This document shows, in pieces, positions 20,648-30,348 of a DNA stretch of 44,123 nt. The notes below the pieces were generated by a model, which did no database searches, was not told where the DNA came from, and saw only the letters and a program-made list of their open reading frames with translations. A program made the translations under genes and the position numbers. The number at the start of each line of letters is the position of its first letter. Position 1 is the stretch's first letter. The DNA lies in contig JAJZZC010000015.1 in assembly GCA_021797775.1 (NCBI GenBank), positions 1 through 44,123 of the forward strand. Reading direction: 5' to 3'. This DNA is from Bacillota bacterium. GTDB lineage: Bacteria > Bacillota > Sulfobacillia > RBS10-35 > JAJYVN01.

Positions 20648-21280
20648 TCATCCCGCACGCGTGTGCCCGCCGCGTTTGGCGAGGTGCCTCCTGGAGTTCG
20701 CCGGTGCCTCCGCCAGGCAGCGAATAGTGTCCATCAACCGATCGGTGCCCTCCAGCCGTTCCTCGCGGGAGAGATGGGGCGGAAAGTACATGGGCTGGCC
20801 GAAGCGCACCGTGATCGACGTGAAGGGCCGATAGCGACCCACGATGGCCCCTGGCAAGACGGGGACCCCGGCGTGCGCGGCCATCAGCACGGCGCCGCCA
20901 CGGCCAGCGGCCAGGGCCGCGTGCCGGGTTCCCTCTGGAAAGACAGAAAGGACGAAGCCTGCGCGCAGGGCCTCCACGCAGGCGGCCAGCGCTCGCCGGT
21001 CATACGCGCCCCGATTGACAGGTACGCACCAACGGCGGAGGATGCGGCCGAGCACCGGGTATTGCAACAGCTCCCGTTTCGCCAGGAACTTGAGACGGCG
21101 CGGCAGGATGGCCACGTAGAGAAACATGTCCAGCGCGCTGCGGTGGTTCATCGAAACAACGAATGCGCCCTGCGGGAGTACAGGGTTTTCCAGCCGCACT
21201 CGGCAGAGGCCGCCGAGGTACAAGCGGAGCAGGAAGCGCGCGCAGCGGTAGACCAGAGGTAAGCGCTCCGTGCCCCTCAC
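20648..21280 (-). CDS. PlsC-type 1-acylglycerol-3-phosphate acyltransferase
   Basis: About 210 aa. Membrane acyltransferase of the PlsC/AGPAT family, making phosphatidic acid. Visible: N-terminal hydrophobic helix [15 protein letters not shown], catalytic HX4D in NHRSALDMF (near residue 45), [18 protein letters not shown], the substrate-binding FPEGTRH, and the late PVLPGAIVG. The start is uncertain: the GTG at 21280 has GGAGG touching it, and an earlier GTG at 21337 has AGGGA at good spacing, adding 19 residues without homology. Transcribed away from pdxS; the intergenic region is shared. Confidence 0.82.
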   Translation of the reverse strand: MRGTERLPLVYRCARFLLRLYLGGLCRVRLENPVLPQGAFVVSMNHRSALDMFLYVAILPRRLKFLAKRELLQYPVLGRILRRWCVPVNRGAYDRRALAACVEALRAGFVLSVFPEGTRHAALAAGRGGAVLMAAHAGVPVLPGAIVGRYRPFTSITVRFGQPMYFPPHLSREERLEGTDRLMDTIRCLAEAPANSRRHLAKRGGHTRAG

Positions 21281-21573
21281 CCTCCGGCCGCCACTGTGCG
21301 ACCCCAAGCGGCCGAAGCTTGGCTTCGTCGACGGCACGCCGTTTCCCTGTGGCTGCGCCGGGCGCTCCCGAGGCACCCTGCCGCGCACGCGGCCGACGCC
21401 TCGATGCATCAGGGCGTCGGTGCCGGTCAGCTCACGGTCTTATCGTGCGGCGCGGGGCGGGTGGTTGGCTGCCGCAGCCAGCGTGCCGCCTATCCCGACC
21501 GATCGCCTGGCCGCCGGCCCGGGCCCCCGGCGTTGCACAACGGATACGCCCCGCTGCGGGCCGAGGGACCGCA

Positions 21574-21603
21574 TTGCCCCCGCGCCCGCGCCTGCGCTAT
21601 CAT
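21574..21603 (+). promoter_or_regulatory. Putative promoter of the pdxST-mtnA operon
   Basis: TTGCCC (21574-21579), 18 bases, TATCAT (21598-21603), about 80 bases before the pdxS start. GCTAT and ATAGC arms around 21596-21616 form a weak dyad over the -10 that could be an operator. No other genes lie between 21281 and 21685. Confidence 0.4.
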
Positions 21604-21685
21604 TAGCGAGTATAGCCGTCGATCACCCGGGCGCGACTCCGCGGATGCTCTGCGGCGCGTCGGCGGGAGAGTGAGGTGCCGACCG

Positions 21686-22600
21686 TTGCAAGAGCAGGGC
21701 GCCGCAGACGGGGCGGAGGTCCGCCACGGGACGTGGCGGTTGAAGCAGGGCTTGGCCCAGATGCTTAAGGGCGGCGTCATCATGGACGTCACCACACCCG
21801 AGCAGGCCAAGATCGCCGAGGCGGCCGGGGCTGTCGCCGTCATGGCTTTGGGGCGGGTGCCGGCTGACGTGCGGGCCGAAGGTGGCGTTGCCCGCATGGC
21901 CGATGCCGCGGTGGTCGAGCGGATCTGCCGCGCCGTTACGATCCCTGTGATGGGCAAGGTGCGTATTGGGCACTTCGTGGAGGCACAGATCCTACAGGCT
22001 CTCGGAGTGGATTACATCGACGAGAGCGAGGTTCTCACCCCCGCAGATGAGCGCTACCATATCGATAAGCACGGATTCACCGTGCCGTTCGTCTGCGGCG
22101 CGCGCGACCTCGGCGAGGCGTTGCGGCGCGTCGCTGAAGGCGCGGCCATGATCCGTACCAAGGGAGAGCCTGGCACTGGCAATGTAGTCGAGGCCGTCCG
22201 GCACGTCCGCGCCATGAACGAAGAGATCCGGCGGGCGCAGCGTTCCTCCGACGAAGAACTGGTTGTGCTCTCCAAGGAGTGGGGCGCACCGTTGAGCCTG
22301 CTGCACGAGGTCCGGGCCCTGGGCCGCTTGCCTGTTGTGAACTTCGCCGCCGGAGGCATCGCGACGCCGGCGGACGCCGGGTTGCTGATGCAACTCGGCT
22401 GCGATGGCATCTTCGTTGGTTCCGGCATCTTCAAGTCCGCCAACCCCGAAGTCCGTGCGCGCGCCATCGTTCGTGCGACGACCCATTACGACGACGCGCA
22501 AGTGCTCGCCGAGGTGTCCCGCGACCTTGGTGAACCGATGCGCGGTCTGGAGATGGCGACCGTGGCCCCTGCCGACCGCATGCAGGACAGGGGGCGTTGA
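21686..22600 (+). CDS. pdxS: Pyridoxal 5'-phosphate synthase subunit PdxS
   Basis: 304 aa. Lyase subunit of the DXP-independent vitamin B6 pathway: joins ribose 5-phosphate (or ribulose 5-phosphate), glyceraldehyde 3-phosphate and ammonia from PdxT into PLP. Highly conserved blocks: [87 protein letters not shown] and [20 protein letters not shown]. The active-site lysines sit in MGKVRIGH and the phosphate-site MLKGG. TTG start with GAGGTG seven bases before; a GTG at 21671 is an alternative. The stop overlaps the pdxT start. Confidence 0.95.
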   Translation: MQEQGAADGAEVRHGTWRLKQGLAQMLKGGVIMDVTTPEQAKIAEAAGAVAVMALGRVPADVRAEGGVARMADAAVVERICRAVTIPVMGKVRIGHFVEAQILQALGVDYIDESEVLTPADERYHIDKHGFTVPFVCGARDLGEALRRVAEGAAMIRTKGEPGTGNVVEAVRHVRAMNEEIRRAQRSSDEELVVLSKEWGAPLSLLHEVRALGRLPVVNFAAGGIATPADAGLLMQLGCDGIFVGSGIFKSANPEVRARAIVRATTHYDDAQVLAEVSRDLGEPMRGLEMATVAPADRMQDRGR

Positions 22601-23190
22601 CCGCGGGCGCTTGCCGGTTACGGGCGGGAGTCCTTTCCCTACAAGGCGACATCTCCGAGCACGCCGGCGCGTTGCGTGAGGCGGGGGCGGACGATGTGGT
22701 GCGCGTGCGGCGCCCGGCTGAACTGGACGGCGTCGCCGCGCTGGTCCTGCCCGGGGGCGAGAGCACCACCATAGGGCGGTTATTGGCGGAGTACGGTCTC
22801 GACATCGCGATTCGCCGGCGTGTCGGCGAAGGTATGCCGGTTTTTGGCACCTGTGCCGGCATGATCCTCCTGGCCGACGAGGTCGTCGACTTCGCGCAAC
22901 CCGGCCTCGGCCTTCTGCCCGTGCGGGTCCGGCGCAACGCGTACGGGCGGCAGGTCGACAGCTTCGAGGTGCGGCTGGAAGCGCCGAAGGTGGCGAGCGC
23001 CCCTATCGAGGCGGTGTTTATCCGAGCACCCTGGGTGGAATCGGTCGGCCCCGGCGTCGACGTGCTGGCCCGCTACGAGGGCCGAGTCGTACTCTGCCAG
23101 CAGGATCGGGTGCTCGCTGCTTCGTTCCACCCCGAACTCACGCGGGACCGCTCACTGCACCGATACTTCCTTTCCCTGGCTTCCGCATGA
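22597..23190 (+). CDS. pdxT: Pyridoxal 5'-phosphate synthase glutaminase PdxT
   Basis: 197 aa. Class I glutaminase that feeds ammonia to Pdx[21 protein letters not shown] at the N-terminus, [15 protein letters not shown], the catalytic cysteine in [11 protein letters not shown] near residue 88, [12 protein letters not shown], and the catalytic His-Glu pair in [10 protein letters not shown] at the C-terminus. TTG start overlapping the pdxS stop (TTGA), with a 4-base overlap to the next gene as well, so the four-gene operon is translationally coupled. Confidence 0.95.
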   Translation: MTAGACRLRAGVLSLQGDISEHAGALREAGADDVVRVRRPAELDGVAALVLPGGESTTIGRLLAEYGLDIAIRRRVGEGMPVFGTCAGMILLADEVVDFAQPGLGLLPVRVRRNAYGRQVDSFEVRLEAPKVASAPIEAVFIRAPWVESVGPGVDVLARYEGRVVLCQQDRVLAASFHPELTRDRSLHRYFLSLASA

Positions 23191-23786
23191 ACGCGGATAT
23201 GAGGCTACTATCCTCAACAGACCTTCGCGAGGCACTGGCGGCCGCCTGCCGCTTGGCGTATGTACGCGGGCTGGTGTCGGCGTGCGCGGGGAACGCCAGC
23301 GTACGGCTGCCGGACGGTTTCCTCTGTACATCTACCGGGTGTTGCCTCGGCGAGGTCGCGGCAGGGGACCTCGTGCACTGCGATGGTGCCTGGCGCCCGG
23401 TCGATGGGCAACGCCCGTCTTCGGAGTGGAGGCTGCACGCCCGGATTTACGAAGCAGCGCCGGCCATCGGCGCCGTCTTGCACACCCATTCCCCCGCCGC
23501 TACGGCTCTGGCGGTCGCCGGTCGCGGCGTGGGCGCGATTACCCCGGAGGCGGCCCACTTCCTCGGCCAGGTCCCCTGTATTCCCTTCGCCCTCCCGGGC
23601 ACGGACGAACTCGGGCGCCTGGCGGCTGCGGCCGTGCGGTCGGGCGCGCACGCGGCCCTACTGGAGCGGCATGGGGCCGTGACATGGGGGCAGGCACCCC
23701 GTAACGCCTTTTTCCAGGCAGAGTTGCTCGAGTCTGTCGCTGCGTTGGTCTGGCGAAACGTGGCCCTCGTAGGTGATGAGCCATGA
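23187..23786 (+). CDS. Class II aldolase/adducin family protein
   Basis: 199 aa. Zinc-dependent class II aldolase fold, as in fuculose-phosphate aldolase, MtnB dehydratase and the 5-deoxyribulose/methylthioribulose-1-phosphate aldolases. Visible: GLVSACAGNASVRLPDG (phosphate loop), SSEWRLHARIYEA, the metal-binding HTHSPAATALAVAG around residue 93, and the third histidine in LLERHGAVTWG. Coupled by ATGA overlaps to pdxT and mtnA. Next to mtnA the natural substrate is methylthioribulose- or deoxyribulose-1-phosphate; whether it cleaves to DHAP plus an aldehyde or dehydrates cannot be decided from motifs alone. Confidence 0.82.
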   Translation: MNADMRLLSSTDLREALAAACRLAYVRGLVSACAGNASVRLPDGFLCTSTGCCLGEVAAGDLVHCDGAWRPVDGQRPSSEWRLHARIYEAAPAIGAVLHTHSPAATALAVAGRGVGAITPEAAHFLGQVPCIPFALPGTDELGRLAAAAVRSGAHAALLERHGAVTWGQAPRNAFFQAELLESVAALVWRNVALVGDEP

Positions 23787-24814
23787 CCCCGCCGGGCATG
23801 CCTGTTAACCTACAATGGGCAGACGGGACGCTGCATATCCTCGATCAGCGCCGGCTGCCCGCCCAGGAGGCCTACCTCGTGTGCCGGTCCGCGGGAGATG
23901 TCGCAGCGGCCATCGCCAGCTTGGCCGTGCGTGGCGCGCCGGCAATCGGTCTCGCCGGCGCGTATGGCATCGCCCTGGCCGCGGGGGAATGCGGCCAGGA
24001 CACGGCCCGTCTCCGCTTCCTCGCTGAGACCCTCGCGCGCACCCGACCGACCGCCGTTAACCTGCAGCGCGGCGTGGATGCCGCCCTTCGGGCCGCACTG
24101 CAGGTTCCCGCAGGCGACATGGCCCGTGCAGCGCTGGAAGCGGCCCACGCGCTGCACCTTCAGGACGCGGCGGTTTGCCAGGCCATCGCCGAGGCCGGCG
24201 CGGATTTGATTCCCGCTGGGTCATGGGTGCTCACGCATTGCCACACCGGTGCGCTCGCCACGGGCGGCGTGGGCACCGCCCTGGGAGCGATCGGCGCAGC
24301 CCGAAGCCGCGGCATGCTGCACGGGGTCTACGCCTGCGAAACCCGCCCCCTCTGGCAGGGAGCACGGCTGACGGCCTGGGAGTGCGACCGTCGCGGCATC
24401 CCGTGCCGGCTGCTGGTGGACGGGGCCGCGGGGATGCTGCTGGCATCCGGCCGTTGCCGGGCCGTCCTAGTGGGGGCCGACCGCATCGCGGCCAACGGGG
24501 ACGTTGCCAACAAGGTTGGCACCTATCCCCTGGCGGTGTTGGCCGCGAGGCATGCGGTTCCATTCATCGTGCTCGCGCCCTGGTCCAGCGTCGACCCCTG
24601 CCTACCGGACGGCTCGCGCATTCCCGTGGAGGAGCGCGACCCCGGCGAGGTCACCGCGCCGGTCGCGCCAGCCAACACCATCGCGTTCAATCCGGCCTTC
24701 GACGTCACCCCAGGGTCCCTGGTTTCCGCCATCGTTACAGAGACGGGCATCTACAGGCGGCCTTACGCGTTGCGGCGGGAGGCGCCGAACGAAGGTGTGC
24801 CGGTCGCTCCCTGA
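23783..24814 (+). CDS. mtnA: Methylthioribose-1-phosphate isomerase MtnA
   Basis: 343 aa, family length. Isomerises S-methyl-5-thioribose 1-phosphate (and 5-deoxyribose 1-phosphate) to the ribulose form. Motifs: ASLAVRGAPAIGLAGAYGIA near 50, RPTAVNLQRGVDAAL, the catalytic cysteine in LTHCHTGALAT near 152, ETRPLWQGARLTAWE, and the catalytic aspartate in VGADRIAANGDVANKVGTYP. Overlaps the aldolase stop by four bases. No mtnP, mtnK or mtnN homologue is seen in the window. Confidence 0.93.
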   Translation: MTPPGMPVNLQWADGTLHILDQRRLPAQEAYLVCRSAGDVAAAIASLAVRGAPAIGLAGAYGIALAAGECGQDTARLRFLAETLARTRPTAVNLQRGVDAALRAALQVPAGDMARAALEAAHALHLQDAAVCQAIAEAGADLIPAGSWVLTHCHTGALATGGVGTALGAIGAARSRGMLHGVYACETRPLWQGARLTAWECDRRGIPCRLLVDGAAGMLLASGRCRAVLVGADRIAANGDVANKVGTYPLAVLAARHAVPFIVLAPWSSVDPCLPDGSRIPVEERDPGEVTAPVAPANTIAFNPAFDVTPGSLVSAIVTETGIYRRPYALRREAPNEGVPVAP

Positions 24815-24892
24815 GCGCCACGCATGTGCGCTGTACAATCGCCCCTGAGCCCTTGCCCGCGCGATCGTGCGGCGGGCGTGGAGGTGTGGCCC

Positions 24893-26197
24893 GTGCTGGA
24901 ATTGCGAGCCATCCGTCAGGATCCCGTGGGGGTTCGGCACGCCATCGCCAGCAAGCACGAGTCGGGCGCCGTCGAGGCTTTGGACGAGCTCCTGTCCGCT
25001 GACGCCGACTGGCGCGCCCTGCTGACGGAGGCTGAGGCCCTGCGTGCGCGGCGCAACGCGCTCTCCACCCAGGTCGGCCGTGCCCGCCGCGCCGGGACGG
25101 CGCTGGACGTGGGCGTGGACGCGCTGATGAACGAGTCCCGCCAAGTCGCGCTTCGCCTAAAGGACGTGGAAGGCCGCCTGACTCCGGCTGAGGCCCTGGT
25201 ACGCCGACTGCTGCTGGCCATCCCCAACATCCCTGACCCCGAGGTGCCCGAGGGTCCGGATGAATCGGGAAACCGCGAGGTGCGGCAGTGGGGGCAGCCG
25301 GCGGTGTTTACGTACACCCCCCGCGCCCATTGGGACCTGGGGCCCGCGCTGGGAGCGCTGGACTTTGAACGCGCGGGGAAGGTGGCTGGCGCCCGCTTTA
25401 CCGTGTTCCGCCAACGCGGGGCGCGCTTGGTGCGTGCGCTGGTGGCCTTCATGCTCGACCTACACGTGCGCGAGCACGGGTGCATCGAGCTGCTGCCCCC
25501 TTTTCTCGTCAATTCCCAAAGCATGCTGGGCACGGGCAACCTGCCCAAATTCGGTGAGGACGCCTTCGCCGTCGCCGGCAAAGACCTGTGGCTGATCCCC
25601 ACCGCCGAGGTTCCCGTGACCAACCTCTACCGCGACGAGATACTTCCCCCGGGCACCCTGCCCATCCGGCACGTCGCGCACACGCCCTGCTGGCGCTCTG
25701 AGGCGGGTGCGGCCGGGCGCGACACGCGAGGCCTCATCCGGCAGCACCAGTTTGACAAGGTCGAGGTGGTACACTTCACCAGGCCCGAGGATTCGCCCCG
25801 CCACCTTGAGGAGATTGTGGGCTGTGCCGAGCAGGTGTTGCAGCGGCTTCACCTGCCCTACCGCGTCGTGGAGATGTGCACGGGCGATCTCGGGTTCAGC
25901 CAGGCGCGCAAATACGACCTCGAGGTATGGCTTCCCAGCTACGGACGGTATGTGGAAATCTCCTCGTGCAGCAATTACCGCGATTTCCAGGCGCGCCGCG
26001 CCAGCATCCGGTTCCGCGGTGCGCCGGACGCCGCGCCAGAATACGTCCATACCCTGAACGGGTCGGCGCTAGCCGTCGGGCGCACGGTGGCCGCGCTCCT
26101 GGAGAATTGCCAGACGGCAGAGGGCGGGGTCCGCTTTCCGGAGGTGCTCGCGCCCTACCTGGCGGGTGAACTGGAGTGGAGCCCGACGCCCCCGTAG
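24893..26197 (+). CDS. serS: Seryl-tRNA synthetase
   Basis: 434 aa. Class II synthetase charging tRNA-Ser. N-terminal coiled-coil arm at about residues 30-100 ([20 protein letters not shown]), then the catalytic core with the [15 protein letters not shown] segment, motif 2 [20 protein letters not shown] and [28 protein letters not shown], and motif 3 [23 protein letters not shown] start with GGAGG eight bases before; the frame extends back 23 codons without homology. Lies 78 bases after mtnA; I see no T-box leader in that gap. Two tRNA-Ser genes are 3-6 kb downstream. Confidence 0.95.
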   Translation: MLELRAIRQDPVGVRHAIASKHESGAVEALDELLSADADWRALLTEAEALRARRNALSTQVGRARRAGTALDVGVDALMNESRQVALRLKDVEGRLTPAEALVRRLLLAIPNIPDPEVPEGPDESGNREVRQWGQPAVFTYTPRAHWDLGPALGALDFERAGKVAGARFTVFRQRGARLVRALVAFMLDLHVREHGCIELLPPFLVNSQSMLGTGNLPKFGEDAFAVAGKDLWLIPTAEVPVTNLYRDEILPPGTLPIRHVAHTPCWRSEAGAAGRDTRGLIRQHQFDKVEVVHFTRPEDSPRHLEEIVGCAEQVLQRLHLPYRVVEMCTGDLGFSQARKYDLEVWLPSYGRYVEISSCSNYRDFQARRASIRFRGAPDAAPEYVHTLNGSALAVGRTVAALLENCQTAEGGVRFPEVLAPYLAGELEWSPTPP

Positions 26198-26239
26198 GCC
26201 GCCCCGCACTGTCGGCGCGAGGTATAGCGACGCACCACG

Positions 26240-27190
26240 CTACGCGGCCGCCCCCCCACTAGACACTGCCGGCACGGGTGGGCTGCCTGGCGCGGCTCGC
26301 GGCGCCGCGTTGCGGCCAGGGGCCATGGACGAAGGGGCGGTGCCGGCCGAACTGGCCCCCTCTACTGGCGGCCAGTTCGGCCGGACGCCGCTCCCTCGCG
26401 GGTCCCGACGCACCGCCGGGCCCATCGCCCACAACTGTCCCAGCGTGACCAACCGCCAGCCGCCACGGCGTAGATCCTGAATGATCGACGGCAGGGCTAG
26501 GTCCGTTTGCCGACAGGTGTCACTGGCGTGCAGCAGGATGATGGCGCCCGGAAAGGCCCCTGACACTACCCGGCGCACGATGACGTTGATCCCGGGGTTC
26601 TTCCAGTCGAGGGAGTCGATGGACCATATGATCGTTTCGTAGCCCAGCCCTCGGGCCGTCTCCACCACACGTCCGCTCCAGTCTCCGTTGGGCGGCCGGA
26701 AGAAGCGTAGCGCGGTGGACCCGGTGTACGTCCGAAGGATGGTGTCGGCCGCCGCCAGGTTGTCCGCGATGGCAGAGGCGCTGCGACCACCGAGATCGAC
26801 GTGCGCCTGCCCGTGGCTGGCAAGTTCGTTGCCACCAGCCAGGATCGCCTTCACGAGGTCGGGGTGGGTTTGCGCCCACGGCCCGGAGACGAAGAATGTG
26901 GCCTGTTGGTGCTCGGCTTGCAACACTGCCAGTACCTTGGGCAACATCTTGTCACCCCAACTGACATCGAACGTGAGTGCCATGGCCTTTTGCCGGGTCT
27001 CCACGTAATACACGGGGTGTGCCGACTCCGCGGCCCGCTGGGCGCCGGCCAACGACACACCGGCCAAGAGCGAGAATGCCGCAACGGCAGCCGGCCACCA
27101 GAGGCGCTGCAAGGGCTTTCCCACCTCCCGGGCACTTCGCCCCAATCCCCGCCTTGCAGTGTTAGGCTGGTCGCTTTGGGGACCCGGCAT
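26240..27190 (-). CDS. Polysaccharide deacetylase (PdaB/NodB-like), secreted or anchored
   Basis: 316 aa. NodB-homology carbohydrate esterase 4 protein, removing acetyl groups from an envelope polysaccharide such as peptidoglycan. An N-terminal basic stretch and hydrophobic segment (WWPAAVAAFSLLAGVSLAGA) act as signal or anchor. Motif 1 MALTFDVSWGDKMLPKVLA (one metal aspartate of the usual DDG is replaced: DVSWGD, as in PdaB-type proteins), motif 2 ELASHGQAHVDL, motif 3 RFFRPPNGDW, motif 4 IIWSIDSLDWKNPG and motif 5 GAIILLHASD. The C-terminal tail is Pro/Ala/Ser-rich. ATG with an AAGGTGG-like site; an in-frame ATG lies seven codons earlier. Confidence 0.88.
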   Translation of the reverse strand: MPGPQSDQPNTARRGLGRSAREVGKPLQRLWWPAAVAAFSLLAGVSLAGAQRAAESAHPVYYVETRQKAMALTFDVSWGDKMLPKVLAVLQAEHQQATFFVSGPWAQTHPDLVKAILAGGNELASHGQAHVDLGGRSASAIADNLAAADTILRTYTGSTALRFFRPPNGDWSGRVVETARGLGYETIIWSIDSLDWKNPGINVIVRRVVSGAFPGAIILLHASDTCRQTDLALPSIIQDLRRGGWRLVTLGQLWAMGPAVRRDPRGSGVRPNWPPVEGASSAGTAPSSMAPGRNAAPRAAPGSPPVPAVSSGGAAA

Positions 27191-27611
27191 GCGCCCACCT
27201 TGGGAGCGCATGGCGGCCAGGCCGGGGCGCCTCGTCCCGCGGCCTGGCCACGACACGACCCTGTGAGTGGGGTACGCGGCTGCCCTGGTGCCTAGGTCGT
27301 ACCAGCGGGTGGTGGCAATGGTCAGGTCGGTTGTGCCGATGATGCGGGTGGTGCGGGTGGTGCGGGTGGTGCGGGGCACACCCATGGTTCGCAGCCACGG
27401 ATGGAGACCCGACTGCACGCCGTATCGGATGCCCGGTACTGGGGCGGGACGGGCAGCGACTCCCCGCCACGTGGCACGCGGGCTCGGTGTGAGCCGCGGG
27501 CCCCGATCCCGCGGAGAGGACCGTACGCCGGGTGCTTGTCCGGCTTTATTGAGGCAAAGCGGGCGGCTACTGACATCACCCTATCGGACCGTACCCGCCG
27601 TCTTCCCGTGA
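27191..27611. other. Spacer between deacetylase and sulfurtransferase
   Basis: Divergent spacer. The tandem repeat 27342-27377 lies inside it and a strong promoter begins at 27612. No gene recognised. Confidence 0.5.
27342..27377. repeat. Four copies of a 9-bp tandem repeat
   Basis: Units ATGCGGGTG, GTGCGGGTG, GTGCGGGTG, GTGCGGGGC, head to tail; the first and last are diverged. Lies upstream of the deacetylase gene, outside any supported coding region. Confidence 0.8.
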
Positions 27612-27640
27612 TTGACAGCTCCCGGGCGCACGACTAATAT
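27612..27640 (+). promoter_or_regulatory. Sigma-A-type promoter of the sulfurtransferase gene
   Basis: TTGACA (27612-27617), exactly 17 bases, TAATAT (27635-27640), the best promoter match in the window. Predicted start about 27647, leaving a short leader of some 40 bases. Confidence 0.8.
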
Positions 27641-27689
27641 ACGACAAATGCGGGAGGTTTCAAGGAAATCGTGGTGGGAGGAGATACCC

Positions 27690-28529
27690 GTGGCTGAGGG
27701 CTATGCGCACCCCGAGGTCGTCGTGGAAACGGCGTGGGTTGCCGATCACCTGGGGGACCCCGGCATCCGTCTCGTGGAAGTGGACGAGGATACCTCACTG
27801 TACGCCCAGGGGCATATTGCCGGCGCTGTCTCCCTCGACTGGTGGAAGGACCTCGAGGATCCCGTCCGGCGCGACATCATCACGGGGGAAGCGTTCGCCG
27901 CCAAGTTGTCCTCCCGTGGGATCGCCGATGAGACCACGGTTGTGCTGTACGGAGATAAGAACAACTGGTTCGCGACATACGCGTATTGGCTGTTTCACCA
28001 CAACGGCCACGACCGGGTGCGCGTCATGAATGGCGGTCGGCAGAAGTGGATCGCCGAGGGCCGCCCACTCTCCTCCGAGACGCCAACGCCCGCGGCAGCG
28101 CGCCACGGGGTGGCGTCCACGCGTCCGGACATCCGTGCCCTCCGCGATCGGGTGCTGGCGTCCATTGGCAGCGCTGCGGTGATCGACGTGCGCTCCCCCC
28201 GCGAGTTCGCGGGCGAGATCATCGCTCCAGAGGGTTACCCGCAGGAAGGCGCGCAGCGGGGCGGGCATGTGCCGGGTGCGGCCAACGTCCCGTGGGGCCA
28301 GGCGGTACGGGAGGACGGCACCTTCAAATCGGCGGAGGAATTGCGCGCCCTTTATGGGAGCAGGGGTATCACGCCGGACCGTGAGGTCATTGCCTACTGC
28401 CGTATCGGCGAGCGGTCCTCGCACACCTGGTTTGTCCTGCACGAGCTCCTGGGCTACCCCCAGGTGCGCAACTATGACGGATCCTGGACCGAGTACGGCA
28501 GCATCGTCGGTGCACCTATCGAGAAGTAG
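27690..28529 (+). CDS. Thiosulfate sulfurtransferase (two-domain rhodanese)
   Basis: 279 aa. Transfers sulfane sulfur from thiosulfate to cyanide or a thiol through a persulfide on the active cysteine. Two rhodanese domains: the inactive N-terminal one ([38 protein letters not shown]) and the catalytic C-terminal one ([35 protein letters not shown]) with active loop [22 protein letters not shown] is typical of actinobacterial and high-GC Bacillota enzymes. The GTG start has GGGAGGAG about 7 bases upstream. No signal peptide, so cytosolic. Monocistronic by context. Confidence 0.92.
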   Translation: MAEGYAHPEVVVETAWVADHLGDPGIRLVEVDEDTSLYAQGHIAGAVSLDWWKDLEDPVRRDIITGEAFAAKLSSRGIADETTVVLYGDKNNWFATYAYWLFHHNGHDRVRVMNGGRQKWIAEGRPLSSETPTPAAARHGVASTRPDIRALRDRVLASIGSAAVIDVRSPREFAGEIIAPEGYPQEGAQRGGHVPGAANVPWGQAVREDGTFKSAEELRALYGSRGITPDREVIAYCRIGERSSHTWFVLHELLGYPQVRNYDGSWTEYGSIVGAPIEK

Positions 28530-29303
28530 CGGCGTCAGGCGACTGCATCCCTCCACCAATCACCGACGCTTTGGCGGCTGGCCCCAGCCAGCGAAGCAGC
28601 GACCTCGGGACGTGCGGTCGTGGCCCATTGGGGACACAGCCCTGGAGATCCCCCAGGCGGGCCCTTCGACCTCTCGCACAGCACTGCCGACCCCGGGGGA
28701 AACGCCCTGACGCGGCTGCTCACCCGGGGTCTTCCCAGCGCGGACAGGGCCGCAGCGTCCGCGACCGAGGGCCTGGGCAACAGGCCATTACGGGCAGCGC
28801 GCGAAGCCGCCGCTCCGTGCGCCTTCGGGAGGTGGGCCGCATGCAGGTGCACGCACCCCGCAGCGGTACCCCGTGCGGCGTACTTCCGAGGGAGGGCCCC
28901 GGCAGGCAGCTCCGCGACGCAAAGGCCGTATGGCCGAGGGGCCCGTCGGTACGATGTCACCCTGTCGACCGGGGAATACGGAGCTGGGGGGCGCGGAAGG
29001 GTCGATGGCGTGGGCAAGTACATAGCAGAATGGTTATGGCTGCACGCGGCCCAGAGCGGCACCTATTCCCAGCGCCGGACGTCGCCGTGTATTTCGGGTG
29101 GAGCGCGCCGCGCACTCAGCTGGTGTGAGGGCTTGCCCGCGAGGGACCGCGAGGGATGCCCGCTGGCCTCCCGCATCGGGACGCGATAGCTGAGCGCAGT
29201 GCCCCATACCGCCAGAGATCGCGCTGACTCCTGGAACGCTCTCTGCCGGAGGGCGGGGGGCCCCGCACCCGCCCGCAGCGGGTATAATACTCGTTGAAGG
29301 CGT
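28530..29303. other. 0.77-kb gene-free stretch before tRNA-Ser(UGA)
   Basis: No gene recognised; the minus-strand frame 28535-29062 is low-complexity and unmatched. A perfect TATAAT (29283-29288) sits 16 bases before the tRNA and is the likely -10; no good -35 at the usual distance. Confidence 0.5.
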
Positions 29304-29391
29304 GGGGAGATGGCCGAGCGGCCGAAGGCGCCTGTCTTGAAAACAGGTTGCCCGCAAGGGCACGGGGGTTCGAATCCCTCTCTCCCCGCCA
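29304..29391 (+). tRNA. tRNA-Ser(UGA)
   Basis: 88 bases with encoded CCA. Acceptor GGGGAGA pairs with TCTCCCC, D-arm GCCGAGCGGCC, anticodon loop CTTGAAA within CCTGTCTTGAAAACAGG giving TGA, long variable arm TGCCCGCAAGGGCA as expected for serine, T-arm GGGGGTTCGAATCCCTC. TATAAT 16 bases upstream. Confidence 0.95.
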
Positions 29392-29972
29392 GCAGAAGCC
29401 CTTGGGCGCCAAGGCCCAGAGGCTTCGTTGTCAAGTGTGGGAATGAACGCCCAATTCCGCCCCGCTGGGCTAAAGCGCACCCCGTTTCGGCAGGGTTGGG
29501 GACACTTTCGGGACACCCCAAGGGCGGCGAGGCGCCCCCTAGCCTGTGCCTGGCATCCGTTGCGCCACAAGGATAGCCAAATCCCGGAGCACGACAGGTG
29601 ACAAAACAGGTGGCCCCTGCACCCCAGAAACGGCGTCAAGGGCCATAGGGACACATGTCGTTCTCGGTATTCCTTCTGCCCTTCTGCCCCACGGGATAGC
29701 GGGCAGGAGACAGCGATACCGCATTCCCTGACACATCCGGGCGCGCCTGCGAAGATGTCGCAGGCTTTCGGGAGCAAGCGGCCCTAAAGCGCGGCCCACC
29801 TCGCGACGGAGGGCGCGCCCGCCGCAAGGCGCCTGTGGCCGGAGCCTCACGCTGCGCCGCCTCGCCGGCGACGGCGGCACGCTCCGGCATGGATGCTCAG
29901 GCATGGGACGGCTCCGCCGCTCGGCCCACGGCGCCGCCGCAGACCGAGAAACCTCACGCGCCGGAACGGGGC
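29392..29972. mobile_element. Probable scar of a lost tRNA-Ser(UGA) integrant
   Basis: Directly after the tRNA an imperfect hairpin (AAGCC..TGGGC / GCCCA..GGCTT, about 29396-29425) is followed by direct repeats GGGACAC at 29499-29505 and 29510-29516 (11 bases apart) and 29648-29654. This is the hairpin-then-repeats layout seen at the two tRNA-Arg-associated elements further on, but no integrase reading frame can be recognised on either strand. Inference, based on the parallel layout only. Otherwise gene-free. Confidence 0.4.
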
Positions 29973-30233
29973 CTACCGCGATCCATACAGGATCAGGTAG
30001 ACACCGGCAAAGATCAAGCCAATCTTGGCCGGCTGGATCTTACCGGTCAGGCCAGCCACGCCGAGGGTCGTGACCACGATGAGGACGATAGGCCCGACCA
30101 GCCCCAGTAGCCCGTTGATGCGCACGGCTGCCTCCACGCGGCCGGCCCGCAACATGAGCGCCGCCGCCGTGGCTTCGATGGCCGAGGAGACGAACCGCAC
30201 CGTTGCCATACCGGTCACAAACGGGTCGCGCAT
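29973..30233 (-). CDS. YqhV-like membrane protein (DUF2619)
   Basis: 86 aa. GMATVRFVSSAIEATAAALM, then VEAAVRINGLLGLVGPIVLI, then KIQPAKIGLIFAGVYLILYG: three short hydrophobic segments in the pattern of Bacillus YqhV, a small membrane protein of unknown function usually next to the spoIIIA operon. ATG with GGAGG eight bases upstream. Here it stands alone, away from sporulation genes visible in this window. Confidence 0.82.
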   Translation of the reverse strand: MRDPFVTGMATVRFVSSAIEATAAALMLRAGRVEAAVRINGLLGLVGPIVLIVVTTLGVAGLTGKIQPAKIGLIFAGVYLILYGSR

Positions 30234-30348
30234 GGGCGCACCTCCGCGGGTGGTTAGGCCGGCACGCGGGAGCGGCCTAGGCCCGAGCCCATGGCTACGA
30301 CAGCCGCGGACGGCATAGACGCCGCACATGTGCCTACGGTATGGGCAC

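Noticed and set aside
24815-24892. Possible T-box leader before serS
   Set aside because: Only 78 bases and no T-box sequence or specifier stem visible.
29034-29777. Minus-strand frame across tRNA-Ser(UGA)
   Set aside because: The [12 protein letters not shown]-type stretch is the well-known false translation of an antisense tRNA-Ser.
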